DNA of 45,956 nucleotides from contig NZ_BROB01000020.1 in assembly GCF_024345185.1 (NCBI RefSeq), positions 1-45,956 on the forward strand, in the 5' to 3' direction. The notes beneath the pieces were generated by a model. It did not search any database. It was not told where the DNA came from and saw only the letters and a program-made list of their open reading frames with translations. The translations under genes were made by a program, and so were the position numbers. This stretch comes from Levilactobacillus humaensis. GTDB lineage: Bacteria > Bacillota > Bacilli > Lactobacillales > Lactobacillaceae. This document shows, piece after piece, positions 1-7,867 of this stretch (its first letter is position 1; each line of letters begins with the position of its first letter).

Positions 1-76
1 TGGCGTACACCATTAGAGGTCTTCTGGGAACAGATGAGGTTCTAATAAGTGTTCGGATAATTCTTGCAATCTCCCG

Positions 77-125
77 TATACTGGATAGCGGTAACAAATT
101 ACTTAATTCCAGAGGAGATATACAC
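77..125 (+). promoter_or_regulatory. Promoter -10 and RBS of S-layer gene
   Basis: A good -10 hexamer TATACT lies at 77-82, with no convincing -35 at the usual distance. The ribosome binding site AGAGGAGAT lies at about 111-119, a few bases before the ATG at 126. Slp genes usually have strong, sometimes multiple promoters; only part of the upstream region is in this window. Confidence 0.4.
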
Positions 126-1514
126 ATGCAATCACGTTTAACCAAGTCATTGTTTCTTGGTTTAGCTGTATTGAGTTTAGGTGCCGTTTCAGCAACGACC
201 GCTCAAGCTGCTTCCAAGACCAAGGTAACGTCTACGTCTAACCTGAGCTACTCAGGTTCAAAGCGTAACGTTCAAGCAAATGGTAAGAATGCTTTATACA
301 CCAAGCCAGGTGTTGTAAAGGGTGCCAAGAAGGTTCTTTCTAAGACTTCTATGAAGAAGTTCGGGACTTCCAAGAAGTCCAAGCAATACTTCCGCGCCTA
401 CAAGATGGCTAAGACCAACAAGGGCACTTACTACTACAAGGTTGTTTCCATGGACGGTAAGTACCGTGGTTACGTTTACGGCGGTAAGAAGAAGGGGACT
501 TTCGCCGGCGGTATCAAGAAGTCTTACACGACGAAGACCGCTGACATGCCTTCAACGACGACGATGTATTTCGCTAAGCCAGGTACTAAGAATGTTACTT
601 GGTCAGCTCCTCGTTACACCCAATACGGTGCTTCTGCTAAGGTTAGCGACACGACACCATACGCTACCGATGAATTAACGGTAACTAAGGCTGTTAAGAA
701 GTCTCGTGAAGGAACACTTTACTACTACGTTAAGGACGCTAAGAACCCTTCAGTAGACGGTTACATCTATTACAAGGCTTTGACGGCTACTAAGCCAAGC
801 ACTGTCTTCAATGACAAGACTGACGTTAAGGTTAACTTCAAGACGATCGATGGTACTGACGTTAAGTCAACGACCTTGACTGGCTTGAAGGACGCTAAGG
901 GTGTTGTTTCTACCGCTACTGGTACCGACGTTTCTACTGATGCTAAGTCAAAGATTACGCCAGATTTAGCCAAAGCTACTTTGGCGGGTACTGGTTACAC
1001 GTACACTGCTACCGATACGATGAATGCTAATGCCTTAGCTGGTAGCATCAAGACTGGTGACACGGTTACCTTATATGTGGTTAAGAACCAAAACGCTGAC
1101 ACTAAGATCAACTTCTACGCATACAATGGCCAAGTTGACGGTTCTAAGAAATTAACTGCCTTTGCTGATGGGGATACTGCCACAGCAATGACTGTTGTTT
1201 TCCCAGCATTAGCTAACCACTTCACTGGTACCGCAGATACTGCCTTCACTGCTAGTGATGTTGAAGCTTACTTAACTACTAACAACTTGAAGACACTCTA
1301 CACGCCTTCATACACTGTTAACAACAAGCAAACTTACACTCGATACGACCTTTACAATTCAGCTGATGGCTTCTACAGCACCACTGATAATGCTAAGGCA
1401 TTTTACAAGGCAACGACTGTAACTGGTGAAAAGTCACCTGCTGACAAAGCAGATACTACTACCACCACTGCTACTACAACCACTCCAGTAAAAGACACTA
1501 GCTACGTTGGCTAA
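126..1514 (+). CDS. S-layer protein (L. brevis Slp type)
   Basis: This encodes a 462-residue secreted protein. A signal peptide is visible: basic N-terminus, a hydrophobic core (residues 8-22) and an AQA-type cleavage site near residue 28. The mature N-terminal half is very rich in lysine and tyrosine, with repeated blocks of the form YFRAY, GTYYYKVVSMDGKYRGYVYGG and GTLYYYVKDA. These match the cell-wall-binding N-terminal region of L. brevis S-layer proteins in content and order. The C-terminal half is rich in Thr/Ala/Asp and would form the self-assembling lattice; it ends in a Thr-rich tail. The length matches SlpA of L. brevis (about 465 residues). Codon use is strongly biased, as expected for a highly expressed gene. 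It is followed by a strong terminator and is probably monocistronic. Confidence 0.9.
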   Translation: MQSRLTKSLFLGLAVLSLGAVSATTAQAASKTKVTSTSNLSYSGSKRNVQANGKNALYTKPGVVKGAKKVLSKTSMKKFGTSKKSKQYFRAYKMAKTNKGTYYYKVVSMDGKYRGYVYGGKKKGTFAGGIKKSYTTKTADMPSTTTMYFAKPGTKNVTWSAPRYTQYGASAKVSDTTPYATDELTVTKAVKKSREGTLYYYVKDAKNPSVDGYIYYKALTATKPSTVFNDKTDVKVNFKTIDGTDVKSTTLTGLKDAKGVVSTATGTDVSTDAKSKITPDLAKATLAGTGYTYTATDTMNANALAGSIKTGDTVTLYVVKNQNADTKINFYAYNGQVDGSKKLTAFADGDTATAMTVVFPALANHFTGTADTAFTASDVEAYLTTNNLKTLYTPSYTVNNKQTYTRYDLYNSADGFYSTTDNAKAFYKATTVTGEKSPADKADTTTTTATTTTPVKDTSYVG

Positions 1515-1535
1515 TACTAACTAAATCTAGTCTCA

Positions 1536-1572
1536 AATACCCTCACCGAATTTTTCGGTGAGGGTATTTTGT
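1536..1572 (+). terminator. Intrinsic terminator of S-layer gene
   Basis: A 15-bp perfect stem (1536-1550 with 1554-1568) around a very short loop, running into TTTTG, 21 bases after the S-layer stop codon. Confidence 0.92.
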
Positions 1573-1705
1573 ACATATTCTGTTTTGTCTCGGAAGAGAT
1601 ATGACTTTAGAAAGCGGGATAGAAAGTTGTCAATTTTAGTCGGAAATCCATCAAAATATGAGCCTAATTATTTATTAATATATAAATAATCGGGACGCTA
1701 ACCAC

Positions 1706-1737
1706 CCAAAAACGATTTTAATCCCCTTAAAATCGTG
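1706..1737 (-). terminator. Terminator of the minus-strand HTH-like gene
   Basis: ACGATTTTAA (1712-1721) pairs perfectly with TTAAAATCGT (1727-1736). On the minus strand the stem is followed by TTTTT. It lies just after the stop of the gene at 1747-2400. Confidence 0.8.
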
Positions 1738-1746
1738 TCTAAGCCT

Positions 1747-2400
1747 CTACGCTCGAGACGCTGGTAAGTTCTCCTGATAATCGGCTAACTGCTGGGAGAT
1801 CGCCTGATAGAGGTCAGGAGCCATCAAGAAGGGGGTGAGGTCGTCCGTGTGCAGGCGTTCCTTGAGCTCGGTAATGACTTTGGTTGGTGTTGGTATCCGC
1901 GCGGCCTCAATTTGCCAGTAGATGATGGGGGCGACGCCATAGCGTTGGCTGGCGGCGGGGATCGACGCGCCGTCGAATGCTTTACGCAAGACCCGCAGAA
2001 TATCGGCATAGCTATTGCGGTCAGCCTTATCGGTCATGCTGACGATCCCGTAGCTTTGGGAGAATGCCGTGGTGTCGGGCCAGTCGATCTCTTCGCCCAG
2101 GTCTGTGTTCCGAAGTTCCTTGTTTTTACGTAGGCCTTCTTTGAAGAGCGTGGTGGTCAGGTCTGGGTCCACCTGGTATTCGTCGAGCAGGTCAAGGGTG
2201 AGGCCGTAAGTCAATAGAATTAGCGCGAGGCGATTCAGGCCGGGCCGGGGGAGTTTATCGTCCTCGAGGGCTTGCAGGTACCATTCGGGGATGTCGAGGT
2301 TACGGGCGACAAAGAACACGGGAACCCCATCTCCGGGAATCAGACGAATCAAGGTCAACACTTTTCCTAGTGAATTCACGATGTCTTGTGGTTCTTGCAT
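1747..2400 (-). CDS. Putative HTH (XRE-like) regulatory protein
   Basis: This encodes about 217 residues. The ATG at 2400 is chosen because a GGAGG sits 11 bases upstream of it; a TTG at 2409 also opens the frame but abuts that RBS. Residues about 25-70 read like an XRE-type helix-turn-helix (VPVFFVARNLDIPEWYLQAL followed by DDKLPRP). A second HTH-like stretch with the same pattern lies near residues 145-185 (IPAASQRYGVAPIIYWQIEA). No membrane segment or enzyme motif is visible. It is transcribed away from the ComK-like gene across a 290-bp intergenic region, with an extended -10 (TGGTATACT, minus strand, about 2427-2435). I do not recognise the exact family. A transcriptional regulator is an inference from the HTH-like pattern only. 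Confidence 0.55.
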   Translation of the reverse strand: MQEPQDIVNSLGKVLTLIRLIPGDGVPVFFVARNLDIPEWYLQALEDDKLPRPGLNRLALILLTYGLTLDLLDEYQVDPDLTTTLFKEGLRKNKELRNTDLGEEIDWPDTTAFSQSYGIVSMTDKADRNSYADILRVLRKAFDGASIPAASQRYGVAPIIYWQIEAARIPTPTKVITELKERLHTDDLTPFLMAPDLYQAISQQLADYQENLPASRA

Positions 2401-2695
2401 GATAGCCAATCCCTCCAGTTTTGCCGAGTATACCAGGAGAATGCGAGAGTTGGGTGAAGATTAGGTGAGAAAACGGATTTAAATTGTATAAAATAGATTA
2501 TAGTTCGTGTATAACCCGCATAATAATTACCGGTAGACATCGTTTAGACCGCTTTGTGTCAGTTATTACGCTGATGTTTCTTTTTTATACAAGCTGAGTA
2601 TATTTCTTGCTATCATTCGTGTTTCATGCCATTATGTACGTGGGTAGGGACCAACCCTGGTAAAGCATTTAAGAAGCCAAAATGACCATTGGAGC

Positions 2696-3502
2696 ATGCT
2701 ATTGAAGAGTTCAACTCTTAGTCACATCAAGGGTCTTCGGCCCGAGATGAAAGAACAGATTCAAGAAACTGGCGTCCTGGATTTTACCAAGTTAAGACTT
2801 GAAGATGTGGTTGATGAGTACCCCGGCACCAATAGTGATTTTGATTGGCCCAACATTGTCTTTATCAAGAACATGAGTACCACGCGGCAACAGCGCCAAG
2901 CCATCGTCTGGGTTAATGACCATATCTTTAGAACGGATATGAATCCAACCAAGGTGATTAACAAGGGACGCGCGGCTGCCGGGCATATGAAGCTTGATAT
3001 GGCCATTGCGGCGAAGAAATACCACTTGACGCAACCCTACCCAGTCGTTGTCGGCCGTTTCCTAATGGTCCCAACCGACAAACCTCAAAAGGGGGGTCAT
3101 CATAGCTGGATCAATGGCCACTTCGTTGACGAGATTAATTCATTTGGCGTCAAAGGGAAGGTCAAGATCCAGTTAAAGAATGGAATGGAGATGATTGTTT
3201 GCGATACCAAAGACAGACTGTGGACGCATATCAACGAGGCCCGGGACCTGTTCAAGGCCCAGTCACGCAGACAAGACTTCGCCGACAACCAGCATCATAA
3301 CGACAAGCAGTTCGACTATGTCATGACTTCCGAGGAAGTCATAGCGGATCGCCTGGAAGAACATGTTGGGTTAGCCAAGGGTCTTTTGTCTAAGGTTGGC
3401 CTGGTTTTTCCAGACGAAGAGGTTGAAGAACTGGTGCGTCAAGTTCTCGATGGGGATACCCGCAGATACAGGTACGAGGATGAGCGCGACGTGGCGGAAT
3501 AA
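2696..3502 (+). CDS. ComK-like competence transcription factor
   Basis: This encodes 268 residues. The central part resembles ComK, the master activator of DNA uptake genes in Firmicutes. A stretch reading RFLMVPTDKP, then HHSWINGHFV, then a segment ending KNGMEMIV with a following helix corresponds to the FLFPT...WISHVHV...FSNGKTMEL core of Bacillus ComK, in the same order and spacing. It is longer than Bacillus ComK (about 190 residues), with an extra acidic N-terminal stretch and a charged C-terminal tail. The start is uncertain: the ATG at 2696 has GGAG only one base upstream, so an internal ATG at 2749 is possible. AAAACGGATTTAA at 2470-2482 resembles a ComK box (AAAA-N5-TTTT) and would fit autoregulation. 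No other competence genes are in the window. Confidence 0.6.
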   Translation: MLLKSSTLSHIKGLRPEMKEQIQETGVLDFTKLRLEDVVDEYPGTNSDFDWPNIVFIKNMSTTRQQRQAIVWVNDHIFRTDMNPTKVINKGRAAAGHMKLDMAIAAKKYHLTQPYPVVVGRFLMVPTDKPQKGGHHSWINGHFVDEINSFGVKGKVKIQLKNGMEMIVCDTKDRLWTHINEARDLFKAQSRRQDFADNQHHNDKQFDYVMTSEEVIADRLEEHVGLAKGLLSKVGLVFPDEEVEELVRQVLDGDTRRYRYEDERDVAE

Positions 3503-3555
3503 CAGGGTTCAGCGACACTGACAATGCCGGTCATATTAGTTTGGTAATAAAGAAA

Positions 3556-3583
3556 TTTGGCTAAGATGTGATTTGTTTATAAT
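3556..3583 (+). promoter_or_regulatory. Promoter of MarR gene
   Basis: -35 TTTGGC (3556-3561), a 16-base spacer and -10 TATAAT (3578-3583). The RNA would start near 3590, giving a leader of about 135 bases before the MarR ATG. Confidence 0.6.
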
Positions 3584-3725
3584 ATAGTCAGTTATCTATG
3601 GTAGGATGTTTAGGGGCGGTAACTTTAAGGGATTATGCTTTTTACCCATGAATCGCCAACTACCTATGACTATGTTAAGGACTACCGGTGCGGCATATCA
3701 CCGGGTCACGAGGAGGAAGAGCATC

Positions 3726-4112
3726 ATGATGGAAGCCAACAAGTTGGCCGTGGACGTCGACCGGATTCACCAATTGAATTCGCTTCTGCGTCCCTTTATC
3801 AAGCGACCGAGCAGTGGAGATGCAATTACGTTTGAACAGTACCGGATTTTACATGAACTCGCGACGGAAAAGATCAGCACCAGCGAACTTTCCCGGCGGT
3901 TGAACGTCGGCCAATCAATGGTTTCAATTCAGATTAGCCGGTTGTTAAATGGTGGGTTCATTCAGGATGAAACGTTGCCAACCGATCGCCGCTACCATGT
4001 TTTTCAAATCACGGCCAGAGGTCGGAAGGTTGAAGAACACGTTAGTGATGTGCTGGTCGAAGAACTCCCAGAGCTCATGCGACAGATCGCTGGCGTTATT
4101 GACGCCGAATAA
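3726..4112 (+). CDS. MarR family transcriptional regulator
   Basis: This encodes 128 residues starting at the ATG at 3726; AGGAGG at 3711-3716 fixes this start. The frame is open upstream to 3606, but that part lacks a ribosome binding site and protein-like composition. The winged-helix core is clear: FEQYRILHELATEKISTSEL, then SRRLNVGQSMVSIQISRLLN (recognition helix), then the wing GGFIQDETLPTDRRYHVFQIT and the TARGRK motif typical of MarR proteins. Helices for dimerisation flank it. The ligand and target genes are unknown. It is monocistronic, with its own promoter and terminator. Confidence 0.85.
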   Translation: MMEANKLAVDVDRIHQLNSLLRPFIKRPSSGDAITFEQYRILHELATEKISTSELSRRLNVGQSMVSIQISRLLNGGFIQDETLPTDRRYHVFQITARGRKVEEHVSDVLVEELPELMRQIAGVIDAE

Positions 4113-4144
4113 ACCACTCAAAAAATACTCTGTTCCGCGCAGAG

Positions 4145-4177
4145 GGAGGTGCCGTTGCTGACACCTCTTTTATTTTG
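4145..4177 (+). terminator. Terminator of MarR gene
   Basis: GAGGTG (4146-4151) pairs with CACCTC (4162-4167), followed by TTTTATTTT. A type I repeat element starts about 15 bases downstream. Confidence 0.8.
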
Positions 4178-4190
4178 GTCTTGAATATGG

Positions 4191-4380
4191 TCGCCTGCGG
4201 CTGACAGGGATTCCGCCTGCTGTGGGGACGCTTCAGCCCCTTGGGCTTCTCGCTCGATTTGAAGCCCCGCAAGGGGTGTGGGTCTTCAAAGTCGCCCATG
4301 CTGTAAGACCGGGAAAAACCTAGCGCCCGGCCTAACGCAATCGTCACGGCCGGCTCCATCCCTGTCCTCCTCCGGCTAAG
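4191..4380 (+). repeat. Type I multi-hairpin intergenic element (copy I-1)
   Basis: Outer stem GACAGGGAT (4203-4211) with ATCCCTGTC (4358-4366) encloses three hairpins. The middle one has TTTGAAG (4258-4264) with CTTCAAA (4284-4290). The terminal motif is GCCTGCGG on the left and CTCCGGCTAAG on the right. It shares the ATTCCG...GTGGGG block and the AAGCC...GGTCTTC hairpin pattern with copies at 17160 and 28256. It is followed by a type II element in opposite orientation. This is the most diverged type I copy. Confidence 0.8.
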
Positions 4381-4492
4381 ATTGCTCGCGACCAAGACAA
4401 AGTGTAGGTGTCATCAAGCCACAGAAATGTCGGACACGTTGCGTGGTGTTATTGAAACGAGTGAAGTGAGTTGCCAGGCTGTGCTCACTATC

Positions 4493-4648
4493 AGCCGTGA
4501 GGGGACCGGCTAGGGGGCTCAGCGGTGTCGTTGTTGTTAGTGGGGGTGAATTTCCACCACTTACAACAAGGCCGGCTTGCGAGACCGCCCTTTGGCTCGG
4601 AAACGTGCCCACTGCGTTCCAGCCCCCTAGCTGGTCCCCGGTAAGGCG
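4493..4648 (-). repeat. Type II three-way-junction element (copy II-1)
   Basis: A 19-base outer stem with one mismatch joins 4501-4519 and 4621-4639. The conserved blocks on the minus strand are GGAACG, GTGGGCACG, CGGCCTT and AACGACAC. It is oriented opposite to the preceding type I copy. It lies downstream of the terminator of the minus-strand DUF2187 gene. Confidence 0.85.
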
Positions 4649-4701
4649 GAATCGGTGCGCATCGTTGGCAGTTTCCGTTCTAAGCCAAAAAGAGCATACG
4701 A

Positions 4702-4733
4702 AAAAGGGAACGTGGCCGACGTCACATTCCCTT
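4702..4733 (-). terminator. Terminator of DUF2187 gene
   Basis: AAGGGAACGTG (4704-4714) pairs with CACATTCCCTT (4723-4733). Read on the minus strand, the stem is followed by TTT. Confidence 0.75.
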
Positions 4734-4743
4734 GTCTAACGTG

Positions 4744-5007
4744 CTATTCTGCTGCTTCTAAAGGTTCGTCTTCCTCAGGTTCATCCATTGGATTACCCTC
4801 AGCGTCGACCAATTGAAGTTCTGCTTGGCGAATCACAACGAGATCACCGAAGGAGTCGATTTTGTCGGTTTCTTTCTTTGACAGTTGGTCTGGTTCAACC
4901 TTAACTATCGCAGAGTGTTCATACATCTTGGTAATGGTGCCGTAGAATGAATCTGAGAAGAGCTCGGTCTTTTCACAAAAGACGCGATCGTTTTCATGTA
5001 ATGCCAC
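4744..5007 (-). CDS. DUF2187 (KOW-like) small protein
   Basis: This encodes 87 residues with a GTG start at 5007 and a GGGGGA ribosome binding site about 10 bases upstream. The N-terminal 40 residues (ENDRVFCEKTE...FYGTITKMYEHSAIVKVE) match the small beta-barrel pattern of DUF2187/YkvS proteins, in which a G-x-I/V turn is followed by a valine-rich strand. The C-terminal tail is strongly acidic (EEDEPLEAAE) and longer than in the shortest members. The function is unknown; the KOW-like fold suggests binding to nucleic acid or ribosomal components, which is inference. It has its own promoter and terminator. Confidence 0.65.
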   Translation of the reverse strand: MALHENDRVFCEKTELFSDSFYGTITKMYEHSAIVKVEPDQLSKKETDKIDSFGDLVVIRQAELQLVDAEGNPMDEPEEDEPLEAAE

Positions 5008-5039
5008 AGCAATCGTCCCCCTTAAAAGTAATTTATAAA

Positions 5040-5068
5040 AGGATAAGGGTTACGGGACTAAAAGTCAA
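5040..5068 (-). promoter_or_regulatory. Promoter of DUF2187 gene
   Basis: On the minus strand: -35 TTGACT (plus coordinates 5063-5068), a 17-base spacer and -10 TATCCT (5040-5045). Confidence 0.6.
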
Positions 5069-5143
5069 GACCTTTTGAAGAAAAAGTTTCAAAAACTGAA
5101 TTATTTAGAGCCTTATTTAGTATGCTAATGATTGAGCAAGAGC

Positions 5144-5752
5144 CTAGTGCCGCAGTTGATCGATGCGTTCTTGCGTGGCCAAAGCATTCAATAGTTCGGT
5201 TTGTTTGGCAACCTGGGCGGTGAAGTCCGTTAGGAAGGACAATTCGAGGTCACCTAAGGGCCGCTGTTGTTGGGCGGCATCTAGCAAGGCGTCGACCTGG
5301 CTGTGAAGGGCCTGATTGGTTGCCAGAAGGTCTCTGAAGGCGCTGGTGCCACTGAGGCCCGCGGTAGCTGGTGCCACGGTCCGAGTGACCTGCTGGGGCG
5401 TCGTAGTGGGTCGCGAGGCCTTAGGCTGGCTCGTCGCGACCTTGACGACGGGGCTGACCGTTGGGGCTGGCGTGGTGTCGGGTTCGCCATCGAAATAGTA
5501 GAAGACCTGACGCGGCTTGCGGGCGGCCTTCTTGAGCCGAGGATCGACGGAAGGGGCCGCGGAGACGGCACCCATGACCGCGGAGTTGGCGTAGCCGAGG
5601 GCAACTAGTTTTTGTCGTAGACTGACCGCTCTAATCCCGCGAATCCCGGGGAACTTTTCCTGGGAGACGACTTCCGTTTCTGCTGGATCTTGAAGCCAGC
5701 TGATAATCTGTTGGCGAATCTTTGCCGCCTGACTGTTTTTCGTGTTTGCCAT
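5144..5752 (-). CDS. Hypothetical protein with Pro/Thr-rich linker
   Basis: This encodes 202 residues. The start ATG at 5752 has GGAGG seven bases upstream. Residues about 1-60 form a helical, possibly winged-helix-like domain (AKIRQQIISWLQD then SLRQKLVALGYA). A low-complexity Pro/Thr/Ser/Ala linker follows (about 90-130), then a C-terminal helical segment (about 135-200) with heptad-like leucines, suggesting a coiled coil. No signal peptide or membrane segment is seen. The layout of two helical parts joined by a flexible linker fits a DNA-binding or scaffold protein, but I do not recognise the family. Confidence 0.6.
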   Translation of the reverse strand: MANTKNSQAAKIRQQIISWLQDPAETEVVSQEKFPGIRGIRAVSLRQKLVALGYANSAVMGAVSAAPSVDPRLKKAARKPRQVFYYFDGEPDTTPAPTVSPVVKVATSQPKASRPTTTPQQVTRTVAPATAGLSGTSAFRDLLATNQALHSQVDALLDAAQQQRPLGDLELSFLTDFTAQVAKQTELLNALATQERIDQLRH

Positions 5753-5940
5753 TGTAGGGCCTCCATGCGTGTATTTATTATAAATAGTATAGTCTTAATT
5801 GGGCGAATCTGCTGGCGGGCCGAGAGCCGTCGCCGAGCGCTATTCATTATTGAAACATGTTTGCCCCACGCAGACAAGGGCCAGCTAAAATGAGAGGGCG
5901 ATTGGGATTTCGCTCCTGACTGATCTTTTCAGGGTAAGTA

Positions 5941-6146
5941 TGGTACAATCGAAGTACATAGAGGAATTATCTGGTGATGCCAAGCGTGTTCGACGTTTGG
6001 TAGGGCTGGCATCACTGTGTACCCGGAGGTCGATCGAAGATTGCTGCTGGGCCGTGGTTGCCACCAGTCGCGCCACGGAGCTCCCCCACCGATTGACCAC
6101 GTGTTGATAGCGGGAGGGGGTACCTGAGCACGACCCTTCCTTTTTT
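5941..6146 (+). ncRNA. Structured leader/attenuator upstream of 6197 gene
   Basis: An extended -10, TGGTACAAT (5941-5949), predicts an RNA starting near 5956. Hairpin A is GTGATGCC (5974-5981) with GGCATCAC (6008-6015), with an inner AAGCGT/ACGTTT. Domain B is closed by GTACCC (6019-6024) with GGGTAC (6118-6123). Within it, GGTCGATCG (6028-6036) pairs with CGATTGACC (6090-6098), and CCGTGG pairs with CCACGG. The 3' strand of domain B overlaps the 5' strand of a terminator (6113-6119 with 6134-6140, then TTTTTT), so the two are mutually exclusive. The gene at 6197 begins 50 bases later. I could not match it to a known riboswitch class. Confidence 0.5.
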
Positions 6147-6196
6147 ATTTTCTGCCAAAATCGGATAATTTCCAATCAATTTAGGAGTGAACAATT

Positions 6197-6463
6197 TTGC
6201 ACATTTTTAGAGATGAAAACGGGATTCGTCTGGTCGTTTCCCATCAGACCGGTCACTACGCTGCCCACTTTGCGACTTACGCCCCTGAACAGGAATTTAT
6301 TAATTACACTTTGGAACGGGATAAGCACGGCCGTTATCATCTGAGCATTGATAAAACCAATTTAGTTGAGCTCGACTCACCAGTCTTCAAGAAGGAACTG
6401 GTTTTCGGTGACTTGGGTGACAGCTTAACGCCACTTCAAGGCGTTACGTTAATGTTAATCTAA
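6197..6463 (+). CDS. Small hypothetical protein (88 aa)
   Basis: A TTG start at 6197 is supported by AGGAG at 6183-6187. The protein is 88 residues, soluble and mostly beta in character, with alternating hydrophobic residues (RLVVSHQTGHYAAHFATY and YHLSIDKTNLVELD). No catalytic motif, signal or membrane segment is seen. It follows a structured attenuator-like leader and is terminated immediately after the stop, so it seems to be a regulated single-gene unit. I do not recognise the family; it is likely a conserved hypothetical of lactobacilli. Confidence 0.6.
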   Translation: MHIFRDENGIRLVVSHQTGHYAAHFATYAPEQEFINYTLERDKHGRYHLSIDKTNLVELDSPVFKKELVFGDLGDSLTPLQGVTLMLI

Positions 6464-6500
6464 GCGGAAGCGCTACGGCTTTGGTCGCAGCGCTTTTTTT
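6464..6500 (+). terminator. Terminator of 88-aa protein gene
   Basis: AGCGCT (6469-6474) pairs with AGCGCT (6489-6494), followed by seven T. A type II element begins about 20 bases later. Confidence 0.8.
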
Positions 6501-6519
6501 CATTCTGCGGGTCTGGTGG

Positions 6520-6682
6520 CTCCGGTCTTCCGGGTAGCTCCTGAGAGGGCTGGAACGCCATGGGCGCGTCCGGAAGCCGAAGAGCGGTCTACCGGACCGG
6601 CCTTATTGTAGGCTAGCAAAGGACGCCAGCCTACAATAACGACATGGCTGAGCCCTCTCAGAAGCTACCCTCCAGGCCTGCG
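6520..6682 (+). repeat. Type II three-way-junction element (copy II-2)
   Basis: A 20-bp outer stem with one mismatch joins 6532-6551 and 6651-6670. The inner hairpin has a perfect 12-bp stem, TTATTGTAGGCT (6604-6615) with AGCCTACAATAA (6628-6639). The middle hairpin is GTCCGG with CCGGAC. The conserved GGAACG, GGGCGCG and AACGACA blocks are present. It stands alone, with no reverse partner before the next gene. Confidence 0.85.
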
Positions 6683-6823
6683 CCGTACAGACGATCAAGA
6701 AAACCGCGTAATTGTGGTTGTTAATTCGCGTGATATAAAGAATTTTATACCACGGCGTCAATTGGGGCCGTGGCGGTTCGGCCATTTTGGTCAGGAAGCC
6801 TTGAAACGTCTGGCTTGCTTAAT

Positions 6824-6842
6824 GTAACTACGAGTATTACAG
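6824..6842 (+). promoter_or_regulatory. Possible MarR/HxlR-type operator before SDR gene
   Basis: TGTAA and TTACA form an imperfect inverted repeat across 19 bases in front of the SDR gene, within its probable promoter region. Redox or electrophile-sensing regulators of the HxlR/MarR type often control genes of this class, but no regulator is adjacent. The assignment is tentative. Confidence 0.3.
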
Positions 6843-6878
6843 TATAACCATAAACTAAAAAGAAACGAGGGTCTTCAT

Positions 6879-7520
6879 ATGACAAATGTCTTAATCTTAG
6901 GTGCCAACGGTCGCATTGCCCAGTTGGCTACCGAACAATTATTAGCCAATGATCGGAATCACTTAACGCTGTTCCTGCGTAACGCCAGCCGTTTGGCCGA
7001 CGCCGCTGGTAGTCGGGTTAAGGTGGTTGATGGGGACGCCGACAACGAAGCCGACCTGAAGGCTGCCATGGCCGACACCGACATCGTTTACGCCAACTTA
7101 GCCGGCGACAACATCGAAGACCAAGCCAAGACAGTTGTGGCGGCGATGGATGCCACCAATGTTAAGCGCTTGATCTGGATCTCCACGCTGGGGATTTACG
7201 ATGAAGTGCCTGGCAAGTATGGTGAGTTCAACCACAAGATGCTAGATGGCGGTTACCTCGAAACGTACAGTGCCGCTGCCAAGGTTATCGAAGGATCCGA
7301 CCTGGACTACACGATTATCCGGCCAGCTTGGTTGAGCAACCGCGATGAGATTGACTACGAAACCACTCAGAAGGGCGAACCTTTCAAGGGTACCGAAGTT
7401 TCACGGAAGAGTATTGCGGCTCTGGTTACCCAGCTGGTGGCCGATCCAACGCAAGCCATTCACGCTTCTCTTGGGGTGAACAAGCCCAACACCGATGGCG
7501 ACAAGCCTGTTTGGTACTAA
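6879..7520 (+). CDS. NAD(P)-binding SDR/NmrA-like oxidoreductase
   Basis: This encodes 213 residues. It begins with the Rossmann nucleotide-binding motif ILGANGRIAQ (residues 5-14), the atypical SDR pattern GxxGxxG. A conserved RLIWISTLGIY block (around residue 100) and the YTIIRPAWLSN block (around 145) follow, as in NAD(P)H-binding proteins of the YwnB/YhfK group. It is soluble. Members are NADPH-dependent quinone or aldehyde reductases or redox-sensing proteins; the substrate is unknown. GAGGG lies about 10 bases before the ATG. It has its own terminator, so it is monocistronic. Confidence 0.82.
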   Translation: MTNVLILGANGRIAQLATEQLLANDRNHLTLFLRNASRLADAAGSRVKVVDGDADNEADLKAAMADTDIVYANLAGDNIEDQAKTVVAAMDATNVKRLIWISTLGIYDEVPGKYGEFNHKMLDGGYLETYSAAAKVIEGSDLDYTIIRPAWLSNRDEIDYETTQKGEPFKGTEVSRKSIAALVTQLVADPTQAIHASLGVNKPNTDGDKPVWY

Positions 7521-7533
7521 ACTAGTTAATTTA

Positions 7534-7560
7534 GAAGCTCGTCTTTTGACGGGCTTTTTG
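7534..7560 (+). terminator. Terminator of SDR gene
   Basis: AGCTCGTC (7536-7543) pairs with GACGGGCT (7548-7555) across a TTTT loop, running into TTTTT. Confidence 0.85.
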
Positions 7561-7668
7561 AATTAGTTAAAAAATAATTTCTTCCTATAAACACCTGTTT
7601 ACCGGCGTTCGTTCGGCTAGAGCGGAAAAGATCGGGTCAAAAAGAGTGCAAAAGGCGTCAATTCGCGG

Positions 7669-7856
7669 TATAACTATGGTGTGCGCTGAGTATGGCGCAC
7701 AAGCCAGAGACTTGTTTTTTACTTAACTTGGAATCAATTTACTAAGCTATTCTGTGAAACTTTTCCTCCAAACAAGAACCCATGGATTTGCCTGGAATTG
7801 ATTCATATGTTGTGTAACACCGTTGGCGGTCATGACCCGCTGGCGGTGCTTTTTTG
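7669..7856 (+). ncRNA. Candidate small RNA with CCTCC loop
   Basis: A -10-like TATAAC at 7669-7674 precedes three hairpins. The first is GTGCGC (7681-7686) with GCGCAC (7695-7700). The second is a perfect 9-bp stem, GAATCAATT (7731-7739) with AATTGATTC (7796-7804), holding a 56-base loop that contains CCTCC at 7766-7770. The third is a terminator: CACCG (7818-7822) with CGGTG (7844-7848), with GCGG/CCGC inside, then T runs to 7856. No open frame uses the region and no gene follows. The exposed CCUCC could pair with Shine-Dalgarno sequences. The promoter call is weak. Confidence 0.45.
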
Positions 7857-7867
7857 TACTCGGGTCT

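Noticed and set aside
4096-4739. Several open frames across the repeat pair at 4.1-4.7 kb, and similar frames within other element copies
   Set aside because: They arise because the G/C-rich palindromic elements lack stop codons. Predicted proteins are Arg/Pro/Ser-rich without motifs, and frames differ from copy to copy.
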